From contig DFKO01000196.1 in NCBI GenBank assembly GCA_002373855.1, positions 1 through 14,870 of the forward strand: DNA of 14,870 nt. The letters are read 5' to 3'. Below are positions 14,405-14,870 of the stretch, piece after piece. The DNA is from Lachnospiraceae bacterium UBA3643 (GTDB lineage Bacteria > Bacillota > Clostridia > Lachnospirales > Lachnospiraceae). The notes under the pieces are model-generated. The model saw nothing but the letters and a program-made list of their open reading frames with translations, was not told the origin of the DNA and ran no database searches. A program made the position numbers and the translations under genes. How positions within the stretch are numbered: the first letter of the stretch is position 1; each line of letters opens with the position of its first letter.

Positions 14405-14421
14405 ATCAAACCCGCCCGTGA

Positions 14422-14682
14422 TTAAAGATTTTTGGATTCTATATAGTTTTCAAGCAGCGCTTCCACGATCTCGTCCCTCTCGACCTTCATGATGAGACTC
14501 CTCGCATTCTGGTAGCTGGTGATGTATGTCGGATCACCGGACATAATATATCCGACAATCTGATTGACCGGGTTGTAACCCTTCTTGGTGAGGGCATCAA
14601 AAACCTCCGCAAGAATGACCTCAACGCTCTCTTCCGGTTCTACATCCACATTAAAAAACTGTGTGCCTGAAATATCACCCAT
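14422..14682 (-). CDS. ireB: IreB family regulatory phosphoprotein (UPF0297)
   Basis: This 86-residue protein contains the near-invariant block [20 protein letters not shown] (35-54), followed by an Asn-Ala-Arg segment and [14 protein letters not shown]. In enterococci IreB is a substrate of the PASTA-domain Ser/Thr kinase IreK and is a negative regulator of cephalosporin resistance; the phosphorylated threonines lie in the N-terminal tail. Thr7 is in the matching place here. It is the first gene of the operon, with AGGAG 9 nt before the ATG. A second, out-of-frame ATG lies 5 nt upstream, between that site and the start. Being first, it would be made in step with RuvX, RNase J and the MltG-like protein. 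Confidence 0.94.
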   Translation of the reverse strand: MGDISGTQFFNVDVEPEESVEVILAEVFDALTKKGYNPVNQIVGYIMSGDPTYITSYQNARSLIMKVERDEIVEALLENYIESKNL

Positions 14683-14713
14683 AGCATAATTCTCCTTTTA
14701 GACATACAAAGGA

Positions 14714-14742
14714 ATTTTACCACAAATAAGGGATTTATTCAA
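14714..14742 (-). promoter_or_regulatory. Promoter of the ireB operon
   Basis: On the minus strand, TTGAAT (14737-14742) and TAAAAT (14714-14719) are 17 bp apart. Transcription would begin near 14707, giving a short leader of about 25 nt before ireB. It is the only convincing promoter seen for the ten genes down to the terminator at 7179. Confidence 0.7.
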
Positions 14743-14758
14743 ATTTACAAAAGCAACG

Positions 14759-14793
14759 CCCGCAGGATTTTTAAGGCCTGCGGGTCGTTTTTT
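14759..14793. terminator. Intrinsic terminator upstream of the ireB operon
   Basis: CCCGCAGG (14759-14766) pairs with CCTGCGGG (14777-14784) across a 10-nt loop. On the plus strand it is followed by TCG and six T (14788-14793). On the minus strand the following bases are GTTGCTTTTG, a weaker U-tract. It probably ends a gene lying to the right of the window and insulates the ireB promoter. Bases 14794-14870 show no coding frame on either strand. Confidence 0.8.
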
Positions 14794-14870
14794 GGAAAAA
14801 CATATTTAACATCGATCATATACTTTTTAAAAGCAGCTGCTGATTATAAATGCAAAGTGGAAAATGCTGC

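Overview
The window looks like chromosomal DNA of an anaerobic Clostridia, most likely a Lachnospiraceae (Butyrivibrio/Pseudobutyrivibrio-like). The grounds are a SCIFF peptide with its radical-SAM maturase, a group B-type [FeFe] hydrogenase, and a Bacillota housekeeping order ireB-ruvX-DUF1292-rnj-ylbF-mltG-like-trmR-trhP that matches the Bacillus yrzL-yrrK-yrzB-yrrL-yrrM-yrrO region. The taxon is inferred from gene content only.

Left block (1-3400, all minus strand): a SCIFF (six cysteines in forty-five; ranthipeptide class) locus. A strong promoter (3373-3400) drives a 48-residue precursor peptide, scfA. A terminator-like hairpin then separates it from the maturase scfB. scfB overlaps by 14 nt a PLP-dependent Orn/Lys/Arg decarboxylase-family gene, which is followed 19 nt later by a gene running off the left edge; that partial protein may be a cysteine-peptidase-like protein.

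Insert (about 3420-6200): a HigB/HigA toxin-antitoxin pair (minus) lies directly upstream of scfA. Its promoter overlaps a perfect 12-bp palindrome, and its -10 box is so close to the higB start that the message looks leaderless. Beyond it is a 334-bp stretch with possible coding debris, then a very AT-rich plus-strand gene for a large polytopic membrane protein of the DUF6044/YkoS type. Base composition suggests an acquired segment.

Right block (6248-14870): dus (tRNA dihydrouridine synthase, plus) faces a long minus-strand operon across a shared terminator hairpin (7179-7202). The operon has a promoter at 14714-14742 and ten genes with gaps of 50 nt or less, or small overlaps: ireB, ruvX, DUF1292, rnj, ylbF, mltG-like, trmR, trhP, [FeFe] hydrogenase, lipoprotein. 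It mixes cell-wall stress signalling (IreB, MltG-like), RNA decay (RNase J, YlbF), tRNA wobble-uridine modification (TrhP makes ho5U34, TrmR methylates it) and hydrogen metabolism or sensing.

The points most worth a second look are: the SCIFF locus (hairpin between peptide and maturase, Gly in place of the usual Thr after the fifth Cys, coupled PLP enzyme); the leaderless higB; the MltG-like protein that lacks its catalytic domain; and the hydrogenase inside a tRNA-modification/IreB operon. I saw no rRNA, tRNA, CRISPR array, intact insertion sequence or integrase.
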